From Littorina saxatilis (lineage: Eukaryota > Mollusca > Gastropoda > Littorinimorpha > Littorinidae): DNA of 64,000 nucleotides. The notes below the pieces were generated by a model, which saw nothing but the letters and a program-made list of their open reading frames with translations, was not told where the DNA came from and searched no databases. The stretch lies in NCBI RefSeq assembly GCF_037325665.1, contig NC_090245.1, positions 108,843,004-108,907,003 of the forward strand, read 5' to 3'. The position numbers and the translations under genes are program-made. Each line of letters opens with the position of its first letter. Positions within the stretch are counted from its first letter, which is position 1. Below are positions 24,360 through 34,360 of the stretch, in pieces.

Positions 24360-25266
24360 CACTGGCTGATATCCAGCGAGGCTTTAAACATGGGTGTTAC
24401 ACGACACTTGAGATTGACGAAGTTCTCAAATGTCGTATAGTTGTGTTCTTTTATTCTACGTGGTCCGTCTTCACAGCAGCAGACAAAAACTCGTCAAATT
24501 GAGTTCGAGGATTTATTTAGCATTCCATACATACAACTGCACATCGTAGCAGAACTCAAAGTAGAAGCTTTTTAATGTAACCGAGTGCCAAATATACTTT
24601 ACCCTTTCTCACCGAGCTCAAACACTCAAAGCAACTGACACAAGTTAAATTACCCGGTTCTTTATTTCCATAAGATGATGAGGGGAAAATTTGGGAAAGC
24701 GGGGGTTTACCTTCAAATACTAAACTTCCAGTGTATTACTCTCTAGAACTAGAACAACCCCAAACAACACTCTAAATCCTTTACTCTAAAGCTATGCTTT
24801 AGATTCCCACTCTAGAACTATGCTTTAAAACAACACTTTAAATCCTCCCTCCAAACTACACTCCAAAACTATACTCTAAATCCTCACTCTCAACTTTAAT
24901 ATAAAAAAAAACCCCAATAGAACTCTAATCTAAAACAAACGAGATCTAACTGAACCCCTCTAACGAAACCTAACTAAAATCCATCTACTAAAATTAACTG
25001 AACCCCTCTAACAAAACCTAGTCCACAAAAACCTAACTGAACCCAACTAAAAAACCTGAACTAAAACCCCATCTACGAAAACCTAGTCTACGAAACCCTA
25101 GTCTACGAAACCCCGTCGCACACTCCGCCATCCTGCAAATCACAGAATGCACGCCGTAAGCATACGTAAACAACTCAACAATGTCAACTACCACAAACTA
25201 AATCCATTAACAACAGCAAAACACATCATTCCTTCCAAATAACATGCCTGCAATACCGTTTTCTCA
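24360..25266. other. Unassigned, with degenerate CTCTAAA/CCTAACTAAAA repeats
   Basis: From about 24720 to 25115 the sequence is a degenerate mixture of ACTCTAAATCC, ACTCTAGAACTA, CCTAACTAAAACC and GAACCCCTCTAAC motifs without a fixed period. No gene is seen. Confidence 0.6.
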
Positions 25267-25694
25267 AGCACCACGCCGTATAAACGGTTGCACCGACTGA
25301 AAGCCGCGGGACCGGTTGCATCGACTAAAAGCCGCGGAATCAGGACAAGCGAGGTGAGTTTCTCCACAAAATTACAAATCTCTTCTCTTAATTAGTAGAT
25401 TATCATATAACTTTTGTTTACACTTTGAACTTAGGTATTGTAGCATCACATCATCGATTTTTTTCCTTGATTGCATTTACGTGTGAATGTTGAACTGTGA
25501 TTATTTACACTTGTCAAAGCGCATTTTTTTAAATTTTGACTTTCAACCTTCACCACCAAAAATCAAGCTTTCGGACAAACCTACAGACAATTAAGATGTA
25601 ATCAATGATTATTTATTGACCTTTGGGTTAAATTTTATTAGCTAATGTTACATGGTTACTTCATATTTTACGGATATATAAAGACACCAAACGT

Positions 25695-26120
25695 TTGACG
25701 GTTGCACACCACGGAAGAGCATGGTTGCACGTCGCGACAATATTTGATTGCCAGCGGTTGTGCACCATGGGACATTGTCCTTCTAAATTTGCCAGTAATA
25801 TCAAGTTATATTTGGTGAATGTCTCAGCTCTTGTTTTGTTATGTTGTTATAGTCCCCCACCACCTTTATTGCCGATGTTCTGTGCGTTTTTGTACGATCC
25901 GATAACTCCAAATTTTGCTTCTCTGCAACCCCCAACCCCCACGATAGCGGGCTACCACCCCCACCGATCCCGGCAGAGAGGTTGCAGAATGGAGATCTCT
26001 GGTATCACGACGGATAGCTATCTTGATGTTAGCGAAGAGATGGTGGAAGCTGTGGACGCTGTTCTTTCACAAGGGCAAGCTCAGACCATAGGTCCACCCA
26101 CAATGACATCAACACCATAA
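25695..26120 (+). CDS. ORF in the zinc-finger reading frame, upstream of the fingers
   Basis: The latter part, MEISGITTDSYLDVSEEM and VEAVDAVLSQ, looks like real protein; the first part (with runs of Pro) may be intron or leader, since acceptor-like TTGTTATAG (about 25851) and GAGGTTGCAG (about 25987) precede it. It ends TAA at 26118-26120, directly before and in the same frame as the zinc-finger coding region. Either the stop is a recent mutation splitting one gene, or splicing bypasses it. Confidence 0.4.
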   Translation: MTVAHHGRAWLHVATIFDCQRLCTMGHCPSKFASNIKLYLVNVSALVLLCCYSPPPPLLPMFCAFLYDPITPNFASLQPPTPTIAGYHPHRSRQRGCRMEISGITTDSYLDVSEEMVEAVDAVLSQGQAQTIGPPTMTSTP

Positions 26121-26591
26121 AAGCCGTCTGGGAGTTTAGGCAAGCGTCATCTGTGTCAAGAGTGTGGCAAAAGTTACAAATATGCTTCTGGTCTAACAGA
26201 ACACAGGAGACAAGAACACGGCTTTCAAACGGGATCAAGATACACGTGCGGGGTATGTGATAAAGCTTTCATGAACATTACTGAATTTCACAGCCACTAT
26301 ATTGGTCATCAAGGCATAAAGCCACACAGATGCAAAAAATGCAACAAGTATTTCCAAAGCAAACGGAACCTCACACGCCACAATTGTAAGACAAAACCAA
26401 GACTTCTTGTCTGCAGCAAATGCGGCAAGAGTTTTGCTTGTGCCCGACTGCTGAGTCAGCACATGCATACCCATGACGAGAAACCCCAGTTGATTCATCA
26501 CTGTCCGAATTTGATGCTGGTTCGTCCGTTTTGTTCTCGTCCGCTTTGCATTCGCCAGTTTTGCATTCGTCGGCTTTGCATTCTATTGTGA
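26121..26591 (+). CDS. C2H2 zinc-finger protein of the long-TIR transposon
   Basis: Four fingers in succession: CQECGKSYKYASGLTEH (H..H), CGVCDKAFMNITEFHSH (H..H), CKKCNKYFQSKRNLTRH (ending H.C, a C2HC variant), and CSKCGKSFACARLLSQHMHTH. Linkers are not the TGEKP type except DEKP after the last. Zinc fingers of this type bind DNA, so a role in recognising the element ends is possible (inference). The last 100 or so bases overlap, on the opposite strand, a repeated Lys/Glu/Cys region of the convergent ORF, so the true C-terminus is uncertain. The ORF has no ATG of its own before finger 2. Confidence 0.7.
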   Translation, partial: KPSGSLGKRHLCQECGKSYKYASGLTEHRRQEHGFQTGSRYTCGVCDKAFMNITEFHSHYIGHQGIKPHRCKKCNKYFQSKRNLTRHNCKTKPRLLVCSKCGKSFACARLLSQHMHTHDEKPQLIHHCPNLMLVRPFCSRPLCIRQFCIRRLCILL

Positions 26592-26823
26592 TAGTTTCAT
26601 TCTTATGGCCAACAATGTGGTATCCCTCTGCTACTGTCTTTGGAATTACTTCGAAGTCTTTTGAACAATATCTGACTACCCCGGCTTTATCGTCAAGCCG
26701 AAGAATGCGAAGCTTCACATTTTCAGTGGGGTGTAATGGCAAAGCATGATCGATAGCGGTGATGAATTCTTCACATTTTTCAGAACAATACCAGCACATG
26801 AAGCAGGGCTGCTTCGCATCCAT
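26371..26823 (-). CDS. Convergent Cys-rich ORF of the long-TIR transposon
   Basis: 150 codons. It starts MDAKQPCFMCWYCSEKCEEF (CxxCxxCxxxC, likely metal-binding), then HPTENVKLRILRLDDKAGVV, RYCSKDFEVIPKT, and a tail of ECKADECKTGECKADENKTD repeats. I recognise no family. It faces the zinc-finger gene, and the two overlap by about 220 bp at their 3' ends. A transcript from the right TIR would use the donor at 27738/27737. The repeated tail may be expanded coding repeat rather than functional sequence. Confidence 0.5.
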   Translation of the reverse strand: MDAKQPCFMCWYCSEKCEEFITAIDHALPLHPTENVKLRILRLDDKAGVVRYCSKDFEVIPKTVAEGYHIVGHKNETITIECKADECKTGECKADENKTDEPASNSDSDESTGVSRHGYACADSAVGHKQNSCRICCRQEVLVLSYNCGV

Positions 26824-26972
26824 GGTTTATGCAGTGGACAGGTGATTTCAGAGGCCGGACTCCATCTGCCATAGAAAATTAGAAATATCAGAGTGCGAGT
26901 ACCATCCTAAAAAAAATGCGTGTCTCCATGAAACTAGTGGGACTGTACACTATCCGGGTCAAACCACCTGTA

Positions 26973-27262
26973 CAGTGGCCGGCAAAAGTATTGCACCACA
27001 TAGCAAGAGAGGAAAGGTCTGACAATTTAGACACTTTTCAAACGGTCTTTTTAATACAATCAAGTACACTACAATCATGAATTTTTAACATAGTAAAGAC
27101 GAAAGTCCCCTCTTTCTTTTGATACCACATCTGTTAGCAAATGAAGAGTTCTTACATATCTAATTAGGACCGTTAAAATGTGAGGTAATTTCACGATTCG
27201 TTCAAAGCAATTTTAGTCATTTCCGTTCTTCCCATTTGGTGCGATACTTTTGCTGGCCACTG
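26973..27262. mobile_element. Tc1/mariner-like MITE, TA duplication
   Basis: Ends CAGTGGCCGGCAAAAGTAT and its inverted partner (ATACTTTTGCTGGCCACTG) flanked by TA. It is a 290-bp non-coding element nested inside the long-TIR transposon, between the minus-strand ORF start and the right TIR. The CAGTGGC(C)xGCAAAAGTAT end is typical of Tc1/mariner relatives. Confidence 0.85.
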
Positions 27263-27824
27263 TACACCATTACATGGCATGATGTTTGTTGTACAATGTT
27301 CAGAAGCGATTTTTCAGCCTTAAAGTAAACCTTTTCAACTTTCAATTACTTCCACGGCGCACAACCGATGACTACCGTGGCGCACATCCGTGTTTAGTGT
27401 TTAGTGTCCTTGCATATCCGTAAAATATGAAGTAACTATGTAACATTAGCTAATAAAATTTAACCCAATGGTCAATAAATAATCATTGATTACATCTTAA
27501 TTGTCTGTAGGTTTGTCCGAAAGCTTGATTTTTAGTGGTGAAGGTTGAAAGTCAAAATTTACAAAAATGCGCTTGAACAAGTGTAAATAATCACAGTTCA
27601 ACATTCCCACGTAAATGCAATCAATGAAAAAAATCGATGATGTGATGCTACAACACCTAAGTTCAAAGTGTAAACAAAAGTTATGTGTTAATCTACTAAT
27701 TAAGAGAAGAGATTTGTAATTTTGTGGAGAAACTCACCTCGCGTGTCCTGATCCCGCGGCCTTTAGTCGATGCAACCGATCCCGCGGCTTTCAGTTGGTG
27801 CAACCGTTTATACGGCGTGAGCAC

Positions 27825-28862
27825 TCAAACGGTTTTCTAAAGCATTCAATAAACAAAAGTTTTTCCGAACATTCAACTCACAAAACAATCTACTTGAACA
27901 TTCAAATAAATCCTCCCACAAGCAGCATACTCTTCTTCTCACTGCTTACTCATTTACAGAAGGAAAAATGTGTTAACCTACCAGCAAAGAAATCTTCACA
28001 TCCCAAAAGGATTTCAGCCCGTGACAAACATGTCACACAACGGCATCTAAAACACCGTGCAAGATATACGTTGTCTCCACTCCAAAATTCCAAGCAAAAA
28101 GAAAGCCTCGCGGCCCACCACATCCTGCGTGCCTACGTCACAAGGTTAGATTCAACCCAAAGGGGTGTCGGGTACCTTTACTTTCCTTAGTTGGTGTCCA
28201 ACGTCGCCTTCAACTATTCAAGGTTACATCGCGGCGGAGGAAAAAAAGGAGATGGGACAAAGCCACTGTCAATTGTTTCTTGTTCACAAATTTAGCACTA
28301 ATCAAAAATTTACTCCAGGGGCTTGTACCAAAAAGCGATCATTTTACCTATGCAAATTTAAGAATCGGCTCTTCCGCTAGACCATTTCAATACCGAAAAA
28401 ACACAGTCTCGGAAACCTTAGTGGATCCCCGATAGTACAGAGGTACCACGAGTTCACGAGTTCAAACGGATGCACACAAGTGCATGTGCACCGTAACTGT
28501 CGTCGGTCACAAGCTCACATTAACATACAAATCAAGCTGGCCTATATATATAGTAAATACTCAATCTCGAGAATATTCCAGACCGAACATGATAGCCTAC
28601 AACTAAAATTAGATGAATAGAATGGACTAGAATAGTGACAATTCTCTGTGACGTGATCAAAAGCGCCGACGCACTAATCCGAGCGAACGCCACGAACCCA
28701 CGACTCAAAACAACGTGGTAAACTACTTGTTTTGACAGGACTAGAAAGTTCACCTGCATTCTCGTTCAAACATAAATATTGTGTTTACAAAATATAATAT
28801 CGGTACTTTCCCACAAAGTACAAGTAAGTCAACTACATGCAACACACAAAACTGAACCAAAG
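27825..28862. other. Unassigned sequence
   Basis: No gene recognised. Plus ORFs at 27795 and 28165 have no motif and the first starts in the TIR. Nothing repetitive is evident. Confidence 0.4.
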
Positions 28863-29637
28863 TTCATCGCCAACGACTACCGATCAAGACGTCCTGGCTT
28901 TGTTACGGGCCTCCTGACACGCCACAACCTCCCAACTCTCCAGGAACGTCGAGTAAACCTCCGCCTGACTTTCTACTACAAGGTGGTTGAGGGGCTGGTG
29001 CCGGTGTGACGTTTTCATCTTTCGCCGTGTTGATATTTCGCTTCTCGGCCTCGTTGTTCTAGTATAAACTCTACACTGAACCAAAAAAACACCCTTCGAT
29101 CGATAGTACTGATGAGCGACCTTGTGTACCTTACATTCATGGGGCCAAATTTGTCCAACCAATTTGTTTTATTTAACTTAGAAATTTGATTCATCCTAAA
29201 ATGTTTTCCGGCTTACTCAAGGGACGTAACCATTCAGTACACGTTTTCGAAGAATTCGATTTTGGGGGTGAAATCTATTAAATTTTACCACCAATTTTCT
29301 TCACATGCAAGAAACTGACATGCTTTTCGTCCATAAATAATTTCACTTCTTAATTTTACCAGGAAACAACATTTCAGTCTTGAGTATATGTCGAGGGGGA
29401 AATATGTACACAGGCGAAAGATGAAATCGTGACACCGGCAATGCCTCCAGACAAATTCCTGACCCCTCAACGTGCTGGCCGCATGATCCGACCCAGAAGA
29501 CAAACAGCAGACTACGTTGGTAGCAACCCCTTAGACAATTACATACAAGAAAAATGTTCATTCAAAATGAACAGCGTCGATGCAATGTCCACCAAAGATT
29601 TATTTTGGGAAGTGTTAAAGGTTAGGGTCAAAAGTTA
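28863..29637 (+). mobile_element. LINE ORF2 C-terminal fragment split by an insertion
   Basis: RSRRPGFVTGLLTRHNLPTL and QERRVNLRLTFYYKVVEGLV (28880-29000), then after the element at 29005-29434 PAMPPDKFLTPQRAGRMIRP (from 29439). This is the conserved end of CR1/jockey-type ORF2 (TLQERR, YKIVxGL, PAxPP). The two halves meet at the CCGG duplication. 5'-truncated; no polymerase domain. Confidence 0.7.
29005..29434. mobile_element. TGT...ACA inverted-repeat element, CCGG duplication
   Basis: Starts TGTGACGTTTTCATCTTTCG and ends CGAAAGATGAAATCGTGACA, an imperfect inverted repeat of about 23 bp, with CCGG on both sides (29001-29004, 29435-29438). It interrupts the LINE. Length is 430 bp with no ORF. 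TGT/ACA ends with a 4-bp duplication fit a non-autonomous Ginger-like transposon. A solo LTR is less likely given the long inverted termini. Confidence 0.75.
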
Positions 29638-29639
29638 AT

Positions 29640-30200
29640 GAATTGCATGTTGTGCTGGATATATAAATTGTTTATTTCAGTCAATGCTTGATTCATAAGT
29701 ACATTTTTCAGCATGGTGCATCTACAGGAGGGTGCTCCAACAATGATGCATAGTGCCAACATTTAGCGCAAACTTTTCACAACAGTGCATTATTACCACA
29801 AAGCGCATACAGCGATTATATAGTAGCAAGTTGCACTAAACATTTGAACAAAATGCATTTTGTTCAAATGTTAACAGCACAGCACCAAGTTTTGCATAAG
29901 TGCACAACAGCACTGACCATTTCACAAAAGTGCATAACAGCTGTGACAATTTTACAAAAGTGCATTGACCATTTCAGGCAGATGGCTAACATGCAGATTT
30001 CGCTTTTGTCTGTCTTTCTTTGAAAAGTAGGCATGTTCAAGATCGATGAAGTCATGAGCAATTGGGTTAGATGACACAAAAGATTCAAAAACGTCAGATT
30101 CAGTTAGATGACAGAAAAGATTCAAAAACGTCAGATTCAGTGTTTTGGGCACTGTTGAACAGGAACATTCTCTCCTGTTCAACAAATGTGGGTTCAATTC
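29640..30200. other. Unassigned AT-rich sequence with small duplications
   Basis: TTTCACAAAAGTGCATAACAG-like motifs recur at 29875-29965. A 37-bp tandem pair (TTAGATGACA.AAAAGATTC..) is at about 30066-30140. No gene recognised. Confidence 0.5.
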
Positions 30201-30213
30201 AAAAGCAACATTG

Positions 30214-30928
30214 TCACAGATAGGCTAGTGTTACATTTCTGTAAAGTTTCAAAAACATCTTCCATGTTTTGGTTACTGTTGAACAGAGGCATATTTTCCT
30301 GTTCAAAAAAGTCTGACACAAATTGTCGTAGTTGTGGGTCAAGGTTCGATCTATACTGTCCTTCAAACGAGTCGTAGAACCGTCATTGTCACAGATAGTG
30401 TTACATTTCTGTTTTACATTCAAACGAGTCGTAGAAGTAGTAGTACATTTGCGTTTGGTTGTTTTTTCTTTTAGATTCCTGTCACTCATACTAGCAGTAT
30501 TGATTGAGGTACATAAATCTGTTGATGTACAGGGATGACTTGTTTGTAATGAATCCTTGTTTCCTCCACATTGAGTTTGCATTGCAGTTGGACAGAAATG
30601 AACAGGTGTTAATTGATAAACACATTGATAATGGCTTTTGACAAAATCAATCAATTCTGCAAAGGAATTAACTTGATGACATCAAAACTGCAGCGCCATT
30701 TGAAGAATGGTTACCATTTCTGTTTCTTTGATGGGAATCAAACAAATAAAAACATTGACTATCCAAGTTACCATGAATGGCAATAGTTGACTCCTGAAAA
30801 GTAGCAAGGATATAATTTGAGACGATAAACGCCTGATGCAATCCCTCCTCAAGGTCAGTCAACTCAAAACCTTCATCATTCGCAACATCAGTAGGCAACA
30901 CAGCGGGATTCGTATGTCCAGAAATCAT
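30214..30928 (-). pseudogene. Cysteine-protease-like fragment of a large mobile element (fossil)
   Basis: Minus-strand peptides include FELTDLEEGLHQAFIVSNYI, then HGNLDSQCFYLFDSHQRNRN and NGAAVLM, and further on IDFVKSHYQCVYQLTPVHF. The order 'LEExLxxAF..YLFDSHxRN..NGxAVL' resembles the herpesvirus tegument-type deubiquitinase fold that often occurs in large mobile elements of invertebrates (from memory). It appears broken and isolated; no helicase, polymerase or capsid gene lies nearby. Family and age cannot be fixed from this piece. Confidence 0.4.
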
Positions 30929-31084
30929 GTCGAAAAAATATTACATTTCAAAAGCATGTCCAACCACAGTTGTTGGCAAGTGTTCGTGTCCGAAGTAGCC
31001 TTCAGTGTGTGTATATGTATTCATGTGACAGAGAACGTGACCTCATTGTTCAATCCTCTCTCTCTCTTCTTTCTCATTCGAACG

Positions 31085-31200
31085 CACACACGCAAGAACG
31101 TAGCCTACGCACGCATGCACGCGCACGCACACACTGACACACACACACACACACACACACCCCGCTGACGCACACGGCAAACCACGCACACACACACTGA
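31085..31200. repeat. ACGCA / (CA)n microsatellite
   Basis: CA- and CGCA-rich tract with interruptions. Confidence 0.85.
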
Positions 31201-32755
31201 CTGTCGGCAAGCATCTCTTTTTGTTTTCTTTACCTTTGTTTATTGTGTTTTCGATATTTGTGTTTATTTTTTGCTTGACTTATCTGTTTTATTTTAATGT
31301 TTGCTATCCACATCGTGTGATAAATGTTTCTTCTCAGTCTCCGAGTCAGTTTAGTTTCTGCACGCCGCTTTGGTACTCCTTGTTTTTCTAACTGGTGTAT
31401 TGTGCGCGACTGATTTGCGGATTTATTTTTATTCCTTTCATATGCAGTTGAAGTGTTGTGGGTGTTATTGTCTGTATATGCTATGTTGCGTCTGTGTATG
31501 CCTACAAGAATTTTGGGTGTAATGTGCCTGTGGTCTGCACGCAGTCGAGCACAGAAAACATGGCGGCGCCCTGTGGCAAATTCGTGGAAAGTCTTCCCGA
31601 CCGCAGATACCAGCGTCGTCCGCGACGCTGGAAAAAAACAAGAAAATTTGCTGATTCAAATCAGCAGGTTCCCAGACGTTCCTTCATGTAATTTTTAGGT
31701 GAATGGTCAAAGTGGTTTCTTGCACACACTCAGTCATCTTGCACAACAATGCAACACAAAGGAACTTAGTCGATAAATATCGACAAGGGGCCGACAAATG
31801 GTTTAAATGTGAAATGTGTGTATATGGGTGTGGGTCTGAAACAAACAAACAAACAAACCATGTGAACCCCAAAGTCATGCGCCCACACGAACACACACTG
31901 TGCACACACACACCCACGCGCGGGCGCTGTAGAACACACACATAATATACTTCAACACAGTGTGCGTATAATGTTGTATTAATTTTGTTTAGTTTCAATT
32001 TCAAAGAAACCACAAAAAAGAAACCAACATGAACAACTTCAGAGCTCTTACTTTGATTACAAACTGCATGATTTGGATAATATATAGTTGATCGGTTTGA
32101 TCTAATGCTGATCTTTTGCAGGCTTTAGGGTTTTTTTTCAGCGGCATAATTCAGTGCTTCGTCTCGTATCGAAAACAAAAGCAGGCGACAAATTTAGTCA
32201 GATGGAGTTGTCTCCCGTACTCCTGAAGCATGCACTGATCTAAAAATAATCCACTATTCAGTTTAGATCAGTGCGCTGCACCCAAACGGTTCGGGAATTC
32301 ACAACAAAAGAAAAAATCCGCACGCGGCACTTGCTGAACACGAGAGCGTTCGGTCTTTTAGAAGATTTGTATCTTGAAATGAAAATTAACGAATATCGCG
32401 CTGTCCGAAGGAATGGAGTACATATCGGACAATGACCACGCTCAGGCTAAAACGATATGACGTCTGGCCGACATGCGGCAATGTGAATCGGACACTGATT
32501 TGGGGATTTTCATCGTTATATGTCCGATGTCCGACGCCTAACGATATCCCTGCCTACATTATTCTGATTGATCACAACCAAACCTACTATCATTGGACAC
32601 ATCCAAATGCAAGCGCCTGTTCTTGACAATTTCCCTGTGACCTAAAAATAAAACCAGTGCCGGCTCGGGCTTTGCCACAGAAACTCACGGTTTGGCCTGT
32701 AGGTAAAATGTACAATGTATTTTCTGATTTGTGCACAAAAGCTATTTTTCTTTTT
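31200..32755. other. Unassigned sequence; one small ORF candidate
   Basis: No recognised gene. At 31559-31695 (plus) an ORF begins MAAPCGKFVESLPDRRYQRR; ATGGCGGC is a plausible start context, but 45 codons without a clear donor are weak evidence. GGACAATG and TGTCCGATGTCCGACG motifs near 32430-32540 recall the ends of the hAT element at 39309. Confidence 0.4.
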
Positions 32756-32759
32756 TCTT

Positions 32760-33636
32760 TTTATATTTAGTCAAGTTTTGACTAAATATTTTAACATCGA
32801 GGGGGAATCGAAACGAGGGTCGTGGTGTATGTGCGTGTGTGTGTGTGTGCGTGCGTGTGTGCGTGTGTGTGTGTGTGTAGAGCGATTCAGACTAAACTAC
32901 TGGACCGATCTTTATGAAATTTGACATGAGAGTTCCTGGGTATGAAATCCCCGAACGTTTTTTTCATTTTTTTGATAAATGTCTTTGATGACGTCATATC
33001 CGGCTTTTCGTGAAAGTTGAGGCGGCACTGTCACGCCCTCATTTTTCAACCAAATTGGTTGAAATTTTGGTCAAGTAATCTTCGACGAAGCCCGGGGTTC
33101 GGTATTGCATTTCAGCTTGGTGGCTTAAAAATTAATTAATGACTTTGGTCATTAAAAATCTGAAAATTGTAAAAAAAAATAAAAATTTATAAAACGATCC
33201 AAATTTACGTTTATCTTATTCTCCATCATTTGCTGATTCCAAAAACATATAAATATGTTATATTCGGATTAAAAACAAGCTCTGAAAATTAAATATATAA
33301 AAATTATTATCAAATTTTTTTTTTCGAAATCAATTTAAAAACACTTTCATCTTATTCCTTGTCGGTTCCTGATTCCAAAAATATATAGATATGATATGTT
33401 TGGATTAAAAACGCGCTCAGAAAGTTAAAACGAACACAGAAAAGCGTGCTATCCTTCTTAGCGCAACGAATACCCCGCTCTTCTTGTCAATTCCACGGGC
33501 ACTGCCTTTGCCACGGGCGGTGGAGTGACGATGCTACGAGTATACGGTCTTGCTGCGTTGCGTTGCGTTCAGTTTCATTCTGTGAATTCGACAGCTACTT
33601 GACTAAATATTGTATTTTCGCCTTACGCGACTTGTT
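32760..33636 (+). mobile_element. Interspersed repeat A, copy 2 (uninterrupted)
   Basis: Starts TATATTTAGTCAAGTTTTGA and ends GCCTTACGCGACTTG. It contains a (GT)n stretch at 32830-32878 and TTTGATGACGTCATATCCGG. This copy lacks the piggyBac-like insert found in copies 3 and 4 and thus shows the empty site (AAATTAATTAATGAC). No ORF; class unresolved. Confidence 0.85.
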
Positions 33637-33884
33637 TTTTAACATAACAATGTTTAATGTCACTGTTTGTTTAAAAGAACATGGTCACATATGTAAAAAA
33701 AAATGTTAAATTAGAAAATAAATAACATTTTGGTTCATGATTTTTCTTACACCTGTGCTGAAAATAAGAAATAAAAATGTCGGTATATAAGTCACTCAAA
33801 TACAGCTAAGTATGTATGGCTCGGTTTGAGTTTATTACGGTTGACCCTGCACCATTCGACCTATGATGTTTTTGTTGAACAATT

Positions 33885-34080
33885 TTGCCTATGGGAGGGG
33901 TGACCTATTTCACAACTTCCTGTGTTACACAAACTCAGTGATGACTAATTTTGCCTTCACCCCTCCCATAGGGTGACGGATTTCACAACTTTCTACAGAT
34001 GAACAACAATGTTGCCTTCACCCCTCCCATAGGGTGACGGATGTCACAACTTTCTGTGTACACAAACTGATGACGTATTT
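33885..34080. repeat. About 70-bp degenerate tandem repeat, 3 copies
   Basis: CACCCCTCCCATAGGGTGAC..GGATTTCACAACTTTC recurs three times; the first copy is partly inverted (CCTATGGGAGGGGTGACC). CCCTCCCATAGGG is nearly palindromic. Confidence 0.75.
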
Positions 34081-34149
34081 CACAACAAAATGGCGCTGCC
34101 CATGGTCAACCTCGAAACTAGTTCCGGTTCCGGAATGTCACCGTTCACA

Positions 34150-34360
34150 CAGGCAAATGCCTCCGCATAACCCAGACCTCCGGGTCTGGGAACAACAACA
34201 GGTGTTTCGCTGTACCACGCTGCAACACTGAACAATACAAACAGTCGTTCTTCCCACGATCCACAATAGAGTGGAATCACCTGGACAACACAGTTGTCCA
34301 CTCAGCCTCTACTGAGGCATTCAAGGCGGCGCTGACTACCAGCCGCCAATATTCTTGATT
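34150..34360 (+). mobile_element. LINE ORF2 C-terminal fragment
   Basis: NTNSRSS-region in the correct frame reads EQYKQSFFPRSTIEWNHLDN then VVHSASTEAFKAALTTSRQY, the typical end of a non-LTR ORF2 (SFFPRTxxxWNxLP..FKA). It joins directly to a second LINE fragment at 34356. Confidence 0.7.

Larger units (their letters stand above)
25272..27819. mobile_element. Long-TIR transposon with zinc-finger gene and convergent second ORF
   Basis: Ends start CACGCCGTATAAACGGTTGC and are inverted copies of each other for about 420 bp (25272 to about 25690; about 27400 to 27819), with AGCAC duplicated on both sides (25267-25271, 27820-27824). The outer TIR holds two direct repeats of GGTTGCA(C/T)CGACT(G/A)AAAGCCG. 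Each TIR carries the same inward-facing splice donor GAG|GTGAGTTTC 82 bp from the tip. The core encodes four zinc fingers (plus) and a Cys-rich ORF (minus). A Tc1-like MITE is nested inside. No DDE transposase was recognised. CAC ends with a 5-bp duplication recall Transib-type elements, but the class is open. Confidence 0.8.

Noticed and set aside
31559-31699. Short gene beginning MAAPCGKF
   Set aside because: Only 45 codons, no clear splice donor or homology; kept only as a remark.
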